Origin: an uncultured Pseudomonadota bacterium
GTDB lineage: Bacteria > Pseudomonadota > Alphaproteobacteria > Rs-D84
DNA length: 7,453 bases
Assembly: GCA_947165555.1 (NCBI GenBank)
Contig: CAMVAR010000029.1
Coordinates: 1-7,453 of the forward strand
Reading direction: 5' to 3'
Shown here: positions 1-6,268 of the stretch, in pieces
Numbering within the stretch: the first letter of the stretch is position 1
Layout: every line of letters begins with the position of its first letter
Position numbers and translations under genes: made by a program
The notes under the pieces: generated by a model
Seen by the model: the letters and a program-made list of their open reading frames with translations, nothing else
Database searches by the model: none
Told to the model about the DNA's origin: nothing

Positions 1-919
1 TATTCGATTACTGATTCATCCATCGGACGATGTGTCATTCGCACGAATTATCGCACGGCCACGTCGTGGATTTGGGGCGGCCGCAATCGCAAAAATGCGC
101 GCCACAGGTCCCGATTTAATGTCCGGAATACGCAACACACAATTTAGCGGCAAACAGGCAATCGCCGCACGTGAATTTTTAGATGCGTTTAATTTTGACT
201 GGGCCGATATGTCACCAAAAGATGCGGTAACAAAACTGTTGGAAAATACGGGATATATGCGACATTGGCGCGAATCAAACGACCCAGAATCCGACGAACG
301 CATTTCTAATATTCGTGATTTAATAAATAATGTAATTTCCGCATACGATACGTTGGGCGAATTTCTGGAACATGCCGCATTGATGACAACCGATGACAAT
401 GATACAACCGATAACATGGCTGATATGCCGGCGGTTAATATCATGACAATTCATGCGGCCAAAGGACTGGAATTTGACACGGTATTTTTACCCGCATGGG
501 AAGATGGAATTTTTCCAAACGATAAATCTATCAAAGAAGGCGGCATGGAAGAAGAGAGACGCCTGGCCTATGTCGCATTGACGCGCGCGCGCAAACGTGC
601 GATTATTACAAACACCGTATCACGCGTTATTTTTGGTTCGCGCCAATATTATTCACCCGCACGATTCATTGCCGAAATGGATGGACGCTTTTTGGATTTT
701 GGCGGCGGTGCCACCCGCCAACAAAACACACCAACACGCGAATATACAACACCACGCACACCGCGCCCCACACGGATTAGTTCAATCGGAAAATTGGTAA
801 CACATGCGGAACTGGGCCGCGGGGTTGTTATCGAAGAAAACAATGACGTTTTAACCGTCGCGTTTAATAAATTTGGCATTAAAAAAGTTGCGCGCGAATA
901 CCTGGGGTTTGATAAATAA
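1..919 (+). CDS. uvrD: UvrD/PcrA-type superfamily 1 DNA helicase, C-terminal part (5' end outside window)
   Basis: This is a 3'-5' ATP-dependent DNA helicase of the UvrD/PcrA/Rep group, which acts in the cytoplasm in nucleotide excision and mismatch repair and in clearing protein or replication blocks. The reading frame is already open at base 2 (IRLLIHPSDDVSFARII, the usual start of domain 2B), so the apparent GTG start at base 32 is only an internal codon. About 305 residues are visible. Helicase motif V (TIHAAKGLEFD) is at fragment residues about 149-159, followed by VFLPAWEDGIFP; motif VI (EEERRLAYVALTRARK) is at about 183-198. A Pro/Thr/Arg-rich linker (about 235-258) leads to a small C-terminal Tudor-like domain (about 261-305, with GKLVTHAELGRGVV and VAFNKFGIKKV), which is typical of PcrA/UvrD. 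The TAA stop lies only 2 bp from the stop of the convergent gene. Helicase assignment is very secure; the choice between the names uvrD and pcrA is not. It has no obvious functional link to the secretion genes beside it. Confidence 0.95.
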   Translation, partial: IRLLIHPSDDVSFARIIARPRRGFGAAAIAKMRATGPDLMSGIRNTQFSGKQAIAAREFLDAFNFDWADMSPKDAVTKLLENTGYMRHWRESNDPESDERISNIRDLINNVISAYDTLGEFLEHAALMTTDDNDTTDNMADMPAVNIMTIHAAKGLEFDTVFLPAWEDGIFPNDKSIKEGGMEEERRLAYVALTRARKRAIITNTVSRVIFGSRQYYSPARFIAEMDGRFLDFGGGATRQQNTPTREYTTPRTPRPTRISSIGKLVTHAELGRGVVIEENNDVLTVAFNKFGIKKVAREYLGFDK

Positions 920-927
920 ATTTATTT
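914..927. repeat. Perfect 14-bp palindrome spanning two convergent stop codons
   Basis: AAATAAATTTATTT is an exact palindrome centred between bases 920 and 921. It holds the TAA stop of the helicase (917-919) and, on the other strand, the TAA stop of gene A (924-922). It is pure A/T with no loop, so it is unlikely to work as an intrinsic terminator by itself. No other hairpin followed by a T-run is visible at this convergent junction. Confidence 0.6.
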
Positions 928-2217
928 CTTTAATGTCTTGATGAATTCTGCAACTTTCTTTTTAGTGCCATTATATAATTTTTTTACATCATTGGATAAT
1001 TCGGTACCCATGGCGTACTCTATACCACCACCAAGCGTTTTTACAACATCTTCGACATGACCGGCAATATAGGCCACCAAAATTCCCGTTATTAGTAATG
1101 TTATAACGTTACCATCCAAAATCGTTAAAATATGCGTTTCCCGATTTAATGTTACCGCGCCCGCCAATAGCGCACCAGATATCGCAATTACAATAGATAG
1201 CGATACAAAATATACCGCCGCGTTCACAAACTTTTTAACCTGTTCGGATAAAGATGACGTTTTCGCAAACACAGCATGAAAGCCATTATATATATTACCG
1301 GCAATACCCTTGTACGATGTTTTGTTCAATGTTTCAGATATTGCCGTGAACGGCAACATTATCACAACCAAAAACAGGTCTGCAATAACGCCAAACGCAA
1401 CAAAGGCAAATTTATATGCGGCATACACGAACATGCACACAAGAATTATTCCTATCAAAACTGTAAACATACTGACCCCGAACCCACCAATAATTAAACT
1501 CCAACCAAAACGTATCGCCGCATAATAAAAACCAGATAATCGTGTCGGCATACATATTATATCCGCGGCAAATTCCGGTGTTACAATTGATGTGTCGGTA
1601 ACACGCGTTGCCGCATACGAACGTATTGCGGCACATGTGTCTGAAAATTCAAATCCACCATATTGTGCAACCGTATCTAATATAATATTCGCAACATAGG
1701 ACCCAAACGAAACAATTGGCCCCATTAGAATTCCAAAAAACCACCGTAATCCACCACCCAATAACAACAGCCAGATAGATAATATTATCGCCTTTTTAAT
1801 TATGTCTTGGAATGTTGGTAACGTTTTAACCGATGCGTCGGTTATCATACGATAGCCTTCGAACATGGCCCAAAACAAAAATGCAACGATTAAAAATATT
1901 TTCACAAAACGAACAAGCGATTCGTCCAAAATATGCGCGACATGCGTCAACGCACGCATAAAAGAAATGCCCAACTTTGCAACCAGTGGCACACCGGTAT
2001 CAATGTATTCACGTTCGTATTGCGATTGAAATGCGGTGGCATCGGTTTTTATATTATCAACAAATACCGTCAAATTATGTTCGGTGGTCCATGCGCCATA
2101 TTCACCAATATCACCCGTGGCCAAATTTGATGTGGCCGCATGTGCAACACAAACGTTACCGGTGGCGATAAATGTCGCAAACAAAATAAATAAAATTTTC
2201 TTAGTTATTTTTATCAT
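922..2217 (-). CDS. VirB6/TrbL-like T4SS inner-membrane protein (gene A, last of the - strand operon)
   Basis: A predicted polytopic inner-membrane protein of 431 residues with a VirB6/TrbL-like layout. Residues 1-27 (MIKITKKILFILF..., ending CVAHA) look like a Sec signal peptide cleaved after AHA, so the mature N-terminus would be periplasmic. Hydrophobic segments lie at about 103-125, 142-165, 233-265, 271-290, 331-355 and 369-388. The helix after segment 2 starts with the family-wide MGPIVSFG motif (P167). The loop after it has a Cys pair, C195 and C222, which could form a disulfide. P289 closes the central hydrophobic block. The tail (411-431) is Lys-rich and probably an amphipathic helix. 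I chose the start at 2217 because its ATG overlaps the TGA of gene B as ATGA and leads straight into the signal peptide; an in-frame ATG at 2262 would add 15 hydrophilic residues and overlap gene B by 49 bp. It has no N-terminal CxxC motif, unlike B, C and E. The family assignment is from layout and shared motifs with its neighbours, not from close similarity to a named protein. Confidence 0.8.
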   Translation of the reverse strand: MIKITKKILFILFATFIATGNVCVAHAATSNLATGDIGEYGAWTTEHNLTVFVDNIKTDATAFQSQYEREYIDTGVPLVAKLGISFMRALTHVAHILDESLVRFVKIFLIVAFLFWAMFEGYRMITDASVKTLPTFQDIIKKAIILSIWLLLLGGGLRWFFGILMGPIVSFGSYVANIILDTVAQYGGFEFSDTCAAIRSYAATRVTDTSIVTPEFAADIICMPTRLSGFYYAAIRFGWSLIIGGFGVSMFTVLIGIILVCMFVYAAYKFAFVAFGVIADLFLVVIMLPFTAISETLNKTSYKGIAGNIYNGFHAVFAKTSSLSEQVKKFVNAAVYFVSLSIVIAISGALLAGAVTLNRETHILTILDGNVITLLITGILVAYIAGHVEDVVKTLGGGIEYAMGTELSNDVKKLYNGTKKKVAEFIKTLKK

Positions 2218-3677
2218 GATTCTTTGATTATTTTTTCCAGCCAGTCTTGTGGTTTTTTCCATGCCAATTTTCCAAACTTTTTTAATTCGCCACCAAAATC
2301 ATCCAGTCCACCCGATTCTTTGTCCCCAGATTTTTTAAACGGTTCAAACGATGGCACCGATACCAACAATTGGTCAACACGCGGGGCCAGCACATAAAAA
2401 TACAGAAAGAACAACCCAATCATCAATATCAAAAATCCCCAGCCATCATGCATAAAACCAAATGCATCCGGATGGTGCGATTCGACAATTTGCCGTTCCG
2501 ATTTAAAACATTCACGAAACGCCGTCGTATCAACATCGTCACCAACACGCGCAATCGATTCGCATTTTGCAAATACGGCCTGAACCGACGTAGCACGCGG
2601 GTCGGTTGTGATTGCCGTCTGGCCCAGTAATGGTGGCAACAGCGCACTGTATCCATCAACAGGTCCAGGATAAAATTCGTCTGCGGCAAAATATACCGTT
2701 GAAAAAACAATTACAACCTTTAACGCGATACCTATGACCTGGACCGCGGATTTTACCAATGTATCAACCGCGCCATTTAAAACCTTGCCTGCCATGTTCC
2801 ATGTCTTTTCAAATGCGGTGGCCGCAACCAATAATGGTAAAAACATTATTAAAAACACCAACCGAAAGACCACAGATAAAATCTGGAAAAATAAATCAAA
2901 ACCAATAATAACAAACATTAGCACAATTAACAAACCCGCAATCCATGAAAACGCCCCACCACCAAGACCCATCCACGCATAATTCATCAATGCAAATCCA
3001 CCGGATGCCCCCGCCAATATCACACTGTTGATATTTCCAATTATGCACATGAACGAATCAGATACGGGTATCATCGCATTTGACATATTATTGAAATCAA
3101 TATGGCATTGGGCGGCATCGGATATGCCTGTGGCCGCCATTGCCAATTGCGTTCCAATATACATCACCGGCGTGATGGTAATATTTGACAGTGTTTTTAG
3201 TGCCCCAACCCCACCCATACCAAATGCACCAATTATCGCACCAACAATCATTATGCGCAAACCCGTACGCCACACGGTATCAAACCATGGGGCAAATTGG
3301 AATTTAATTTCTGACGCATCCAACTTGGTCGTGTCGGTCATGGATTTATATATATGCTTTATCGTGTGCACAAACAAAAATATTACAAATCCCACAACCA
3401 TCAATATCCATAAATTATGTAAAATAAAATTCCAAAAACGTTCCGATGCGTCACCCAGCACATTGAATAAATCGCCAACATACCGACACAAAAAACACCC
3501 ATTGGCATTTGCAATGTTTCCATCGGTTACACCAATTGAATTCATGAAACCATCCAAACTGGCATACCCAAGGGACGCATCATCGTTTAACGAATAACTG
3601 ATATACCAAACACCGATACCCAACGCAGTTGCGCCACCAAGAAACCGGACAAGATATCCCAACAACAATTTTTTCAT
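2214..3677 (-). CDS. VirB6/TrbL-like T4SS inner-membrane protein with N-terminal CxxC (gene B)
   Basis: A predicted polytopic membrane protein of 487 residues, the longest complete member of the set. Residues 5-28 form an uncleaved-looking N-terminal anchor (MKKLLLGYLVRFLGG). A C-F-L-C motif sits at C61/C64, about 24 residues before the next membrane helix (88-106). A helix at about 134-155 is followed by ITPVMYIG (P170). The next loop has a Cys pair, C191 and C211, and a long hydrophobic block (about 222-282) ends in FLPLL, then FEKTW (P281, F289, W293), a Pro-aromatic pattern I regard as the clearest VirB6/TraG-like signature here. A helix at 308-330 is followed by an insertion of about 80 residues (331-410) that the others lack or have shorter, with a further Cys pair (C372, C390) and a His-containing end (H401, H402, H410). 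The last helix is at about 412-431, and the tail is charged and Gly-rich with a basic C-terminal helix. The start shares one base with the stop of gene C (TAATG) and has a good ribosome site. Confidence 0.82.
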   Translation of the reverse strand: MKKLLLGYLVRFLGGATALGIGVWYISYSLNDDASLGYASLDGFMNSIGVTDGNIANANGCFLCRYVGDLFNVLGDASERFWNFILHNLWILMVVGFVIFLFVHTIKHIYKSMTDTTKLDASEIKFQFAPWFDTVWRTGLRIMIVGAIIGAFGMGGVGALKTLSNITITPVMYIGTQLAMAATGISDAAQCHIDFNNMSNAMIPVSDSFMCIIGNINSVILAGASGGFALMNYAWMGLGGGAFSWIAGLLIVLMFVIIGFDLFFQILSVVFRLVFLIMFLPLLVAATAFEKTWNMAGKVLNGAVDTLVKSAVQVIGIALKVVIVFSTVYFAADEFYPGPVDGYSALLPPLLGQTAITTDPRATSVQAVFAKCESIARVGDDVDTTAFRECFKSERQIVESHHPDAFGFMHDGWGFLILMIGLFFLYFYVLAPRVDQLLVSVPSFEPFKKSGDKESGGLDDFGGELKKFGKLAWKKPQDWLEKIIKES

Positions 3678-4909
3678 TATTTTTTACCGCCTTCTTTGTT
3701 GGGTTCTTTGCTATCTGATGTTTCTTTTTTGTCGCCACCATTGGCAATTAACGAACCAACCGACTTTATCTTACTGGTAACCAATCCGACCAATTTTTCC
3801 GCGTCATCCGCCATTTGCTTGCTTAAACCATCTTCTTCTTGGACACCGAATGTCCCCAATATCATTTTTGTTATTTGTGGTATTTGCGCATAAATATAAT
3901 TTAAAACATATACCAAAATAACCGAACCCGCCAATGTTAATACCGCAAAATTTCCATCCGATAAATCAGATTCAAAAACAGTTCCCGATGTAATTGCATT
4001 CATCAATTCATTTGATGACACATTCGCATCGGTAAAGAATCGTGCAATTATAACCATAATAACAGTATATGCAATAACCGCCGATGCCAATGTAATAATC
4101 GCGTTAATTAATTTCTTAATCTGGGCCCCACCAAGCCCCGTCCCCAACGAAGACATCCACGCCGGCATATCACCACCACGAAACGCCATCAGCATTAAAG
4201 ATATCGGAAAGAAAAATGCAAACATCGCCATCGCAATTATAACATCAACGAAATAAAAACAAAAACGGAAAAACAATTTAAAAAATCCATAGAACAAATA
4301 CAACCCTATCGCAAACATTATAATATGCCGAAACAACGCACCAATACCCAATATTGCACGCCATGTAAAGGCATGGTCCATAACCGCAACACCCAATTTT
4401 ATAAACGATTGAAATTGAGTTATTGTTGTTTTCATCAAACTAATGACCGTGTCACGTAACTGTGGACGATAAAAACCGGTATCCGGCATTGCCACCGGTT
4501 GATATGTTACATGTTCATCAACAAATTCGGGCGTGTTTTTTAATATTGCATGGTTATAAATTAATGCAACCTTGGCCACGGGTTCAAATGTGATTTGTGT
4601 GATAAATCGCGGGAACATCAATCCGGCCCCCAACAAGGCACCGACAAATAACGAATTTATCACAACACGAACAACCGTTTTGGTAAAAAATGGGTCGGAC
4701 GTGTCAGGATTTTTCGGATTAAAGCGTTTGAATACCGCCCATATGATATAACCAACAAACAGCACTGCAAATAAAACCCAACAAATCTGGACCATGCGGT
4801 CATATATTCCGGCGGCCGCATTTGATACAACGCCAAACAATCTATCAAATACCGGACATCCCCAACATTGGGTTGCACCATCGATAAAATTGTTAACCAT
4901 ATCATTCAT
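3677..4909 (-). CDS. VirB6/TrbL-like T4SS inner-membrane protein with N-terminal CxxC (gene C)
   Basis: A predicted polytopic membrane protein of 410 residues. Unlike its neighbours it has no signal peptide or N-terminal anchor: the protein begins MNDMVNNFIDGATQ and reaches the C-W-G-C motif (C15, C18) at once, followed by a helix at about 41-60. Helices follow at about 77-98 and 186-240. The shared segment FEPVAKVALIYNHAIL (P110) is present, but the Cys pair that the other four have in the following periplasmic loop is absent; residues 109-180 contain no Cys. The central block ends in FFFPISL, then an aromatic-rich stretch (P235, F243, W251). Later helices are at about 266-290 and 320-340. 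The tail (391-410) is very hydrophilic (Lys, Glu, Asp, Ser, Gly) and probably disordered, on the cytoplasmic side if VirB6 topology holds. The start is embedded in the stop of gene D (TAATG), with AGGG 11 nt upstream, so translation is probably coupled. If the N-terminus is periplasmic it must be translocated without a signal peptide, or the topology differs from A and D. Confidence 0.8.
   Translation of the reverse strand: MNDMVNNFIDGATQCWGCPVFDRLFGVVSNAAAGIYDRMVQICWVLFAVLFVGYIIWAVFKRFNPKNPDTSDPFFTKTVVRVVINSLFVGALLGAGLMFPRFITQITFEPVAKVALIYNHAILKNTPEFVDEHVTYQPVAMPDTGFYRPQLRDTVISLMKTTITQFQSFIKLGVAVMDHAFTWRAILGIGALFRHIIMFAIGLYLFYGFFKLFFRFCFYFVDVIIAMAMFAFFFPISLMLMAFRGGDMPAWMSSLGTGLGGAQIKKLINAIITLASAVIAYTVIMVIIARFFTDANVSSNELMNAITSGTVFESDLSDGNFAVLTLAGSVILVYVLNYIYAQIPQITKMILGTFGVQEEDGLSKQMADDAEKLVGLVTSKIKSVGSLIANGGDKKETSDSKEPNKEGGKK
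3687..3693 (-). promoter_or_regulatory. Ribosome binding site of gene B
   Basis: AAGGCGG lies 9 nt upstream of the ATG at 3677 and differs by one base from the consensus AAGGAGG. It lies inside the end of gene C, so gene B can be initiated on its own as well as by coupling through the TAATG overlap. It is the strongest ribosome site that I can see in the - strand operon. Confidence 0.65.
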
Positions 4910-6204
4910 TACTTAATCAGCCCTATGATTTTTTTTACCGAATCGAATATGCCACGCGCCTTTTTGCGAGATGCGTTAAAATCATTTTTTACCTGGTTAT
5001 ACATGTCGGTCATACCGGGCGCATATAATTCCAACTGTTTACGGGTGGCATTAAATATCGCATTCATCAAAAAGAATGTTAGTAACGACGATAACCACAA
5101 TAACGAGTGCCCGCCAAAGCCAATCGCATTTGTACTTAACGCCGCGGCGGGTAAATTAGACGATGCCGTACCACCGGCGGCAACAACGAATATCGAAGAA
5201 TTCCAATTAAACAATGCACGAACGACTGCGATATTTATAATCAAAATAAATGCACAGGCAATCATGGTAACAACCAATTGTTGTAACGCCTTGATAATAT
5301 CTGAAAACGGTGGCCATATATCAAACCATTTATCGGATGGTTTTGCAACCCAGGTTAACACTTTGAACGGATACAGTATCAACGACATACCAAAATTAAA
5401 TATACCCTGGATTATCAATAGCGCCATAAACAAATTGCATCCAACAAACGTAAATATTAATAATACACCCGTTACAATATCCGTCAACCGTGTACCGATT
5501 CCATGCACAAACGGATTGACCAGACCACGAAAACCCGAGGCCAAAAATTCAAAACCACGTTTTACAACACTATTATTTACCGCCGATAAATCAGATACCG
5601 GTTGCATTAAAAATTCACAACTGCGTACACTTAACCAATCGCCAGACAATATTCCCGGCGGACACGAAACAACGGGCTTTGCAACATTTATCGTATTGGC
5701 CATATCAAGAATAGAATGCGTATATATTGCACCAAATTCTAAAAATGGATTTATTAGCCAATTGGTAATTAGCGTCGGCCGTATCTGCAGTAAAATACTG
5801 GCCGCGATAATTGCGCGCATCAATGTTTGTAGAACGCGCTGTCCCATGCCAAATGCAGACACTTTGCCATCCCACATTTCGCCGCCACCCGACAGGCCAA
5901 CAAATTCAATCCAGCGTTTGGGGAAATACATTAATGCCGCATACATAAACAACGACACCGCCAAAAACCCCCATATCATTACATATATTATCCCATCGCC
6001 ATTGCCAACAAAGTATTCATAGGTACCACGCGCAACTATCATAAACGCATCCAGTACACGCGGAATAAATGGGGACAAATCCAAACGGTCCACAATTTCC
6101 CAACGGGCAAATGCCGCATTTGGCACAACAATTGTACAAACGACGAACACGGACAGAATCAAGTGCCGTATCATTTTGTTATAAAAATTCGAACGCAAAA
6201 ACAT
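4909..6204 (-). CDS. VirB6/TrbL-like T4SS inner-membrane protein (gene D, first of the - strand operon)
   Basis: A predicted polytopic membrane protein of 431 residues. A hydrophobic N-terminus (14-33, IRHLILSVFVVC..., ending NAAFA) looks like a Sec signal peptide cleaved after AFA at about residue 33. Helices follow at about 70-92 and 126-147, then INPFLEFGAIYTHSIL (P153), which matches the same segment in genes A, B, C and E. The periplasmic loop holds C181 and C196. The long hydrophobic block (about 240-280) ends in LILYPFKVLTW (P279, W285), then helices at about 307-330 and 367-385. The C-terminal 30 residues are basic and probably amphipathic (SRKKARGIF, SVKKIIGLIK), like the tail of A. 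No N-terminal CxxC is present. The ATG at 6204 is preferred because it lies just downstream of AGGA and a fitting promoter; a second in-frame ATG at 6174 would give a more standard signal peptide but has no ribosome site. It heads the operon D-C-B-A. Confidence 0.8.
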   Translation of the reverse strand: MFLRSNFYNKMIRHLILSVFVVCTIVVPNAAFARWEIVDRLDLSPFIPRVLDAFMIVARGTYEYFVGNGDGIIYVMIWGFLAVSLFMYAALMYFPKRWIEFVGLSGGGEMWDGKVSAFGMGQRVLQTLMRAIIAASILLQIRPTLITNWLINPFLEFGAIYTHSILDMANTINVAKPVVSCPPGILSGDWLSVRSCEFLMQPVSDLSAVNNSVVKRGFEFLASGFRGLVNPFVHGIGTRLTDIVTGVLLIFTFVGCNLFMALLIIQGIFNFGMSLILYPFKVLTWVAKPSDKWFDIWPPFSDIIKALQQLVVTMIACAFILIINIAVVRALFNWNSSIFVVAAGGTASSNLPAAALSTNAIGFGGHSLLWLSSLLTFFLMNAIFNATRKQLELYAPGMTDMYNQVKNDFNASRKKARGIFDSVKKIIGLIK

Positions 6205-6207
6205 ATA

Positions 6208-6211
6208 TCCT
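6208..6211 (-). promoter_or_regulatory. Possible ribosome binding site of gene D
   Basis: AGGA is the only Shine-Dalgarno-like match upstream of gene D. It ends only 3 nt before the ATG at 6204, closer than usual, so it may be weak. It supports 6204 over the in-frame ATG at 6174, whose upstream bases are A/T only and carry no such match. Confidence 0.4.
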
Positions 6212-6226
6212 ACATTTTAAATTTGA

Positions 6227-6255
6227 TTTATATCACATTATGGTAAAATTGTGAT
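6227..6255 (-). promoter_or_regulatory. Predicted promoter of the D-C-B-A operon (extended -10 type)
   Basis: Read on the - strand, the -10 is TATAAA (6232-6227), preceded by TGA, which makes an extended -10 (TGnTATAAA). A 17-bp spacer separates it from ATCACA (6255-6250), which matches 4 of 6 bases of TTGACA. Transcription would start near 6220, giving a leader of about 16 nt before the ATG at 6204 that includes the AGGA. It is the mirror image of the promoter on the + strand and overlaps it almost completely. Confidence 0.6.
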
Positions 6256-6259
6256 ATAA
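6228..6259. repeat. Perfect 10-bp inverted repeat at the divergent promoters
   Basis: TTATATCACA (6228-6237) and TGTGATATAA (6250-6259) are exact reverse complements separated by 12 bp. Each arm holds most of one promoter's -10 box and all of the opposing promoter's -35 box. It could also be bound by a dimeric regulator. The half-sites contain TCACA/TGTGA, but in the opposite orientation and spacing to a CRP site. Confidence 0.75.
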
Positions 6260-6260
6260 T
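6232..6260 (+). promoter_or_regulatory. Predicted promoter of gene E (extended -10 type)
   Basis: A consensus -10, TATAAT (6255-6260), is preceded by TGA to make an extended -10 (TGnTATAAT). With a 17-bp spacer the -35 is ATCACA (6232-6237), 4 of 6 bases of TTGACA. The expected start of transcription is near 6267-6268, at or 1 to 2 nt before the ATG of gene E (6269), which suggests a leaderless mRNA. Confidence 0.65.
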
Positions 6261-6268
6261 TATCCAAG

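Noticed and set aside
16..444. A 142-codon open frame on the - strand within the helicase gene
   Set aside because: It lies wholly antisense to a strongly conserved helicase frame and resembles no known protein.
914..940. Bidirectional intrinsic terminator at the convergent junction
   Set aside because: The palindrome is only A/T and has no loop, and no G/C stem is seen nearby, so a stable terminator hairpin is not supported.
2218..2262. Longer N-terminus for gene A from the ATG at 2262
   Set aside because: It would place 15 hydrophilic residues before a clean signal peptide and overlap gene B by 49 bp; the ATGA overlap at 2217 is the standard arrangement.
3028..3597. A 189-codon open frame on the + strand, opposite gene B
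   Set aside because: Same reasoning: antisense shadow with low-complexity composition and no initiation signals.
4868..6022. A 384-codon open frame on the + strand, opposite gene D
   Set aside because: It is antisense to a well-supported membrane protein, is rich in Asn, Pro, Ile and Thr in the way out-of-frame reading gives, has no recognisable domain, and has neither promoter nor ribosome site. It is best explained as a by-product of codon use in gene D.
6228..6259. CRP/FNR-type operator
   Set aside because: The TGTGA and TCACA half-sites are present but in the order TCACA-N12-TGTGA, not TGTGA-N6-TCACA, and they are explained by the mirrored promoter elements.
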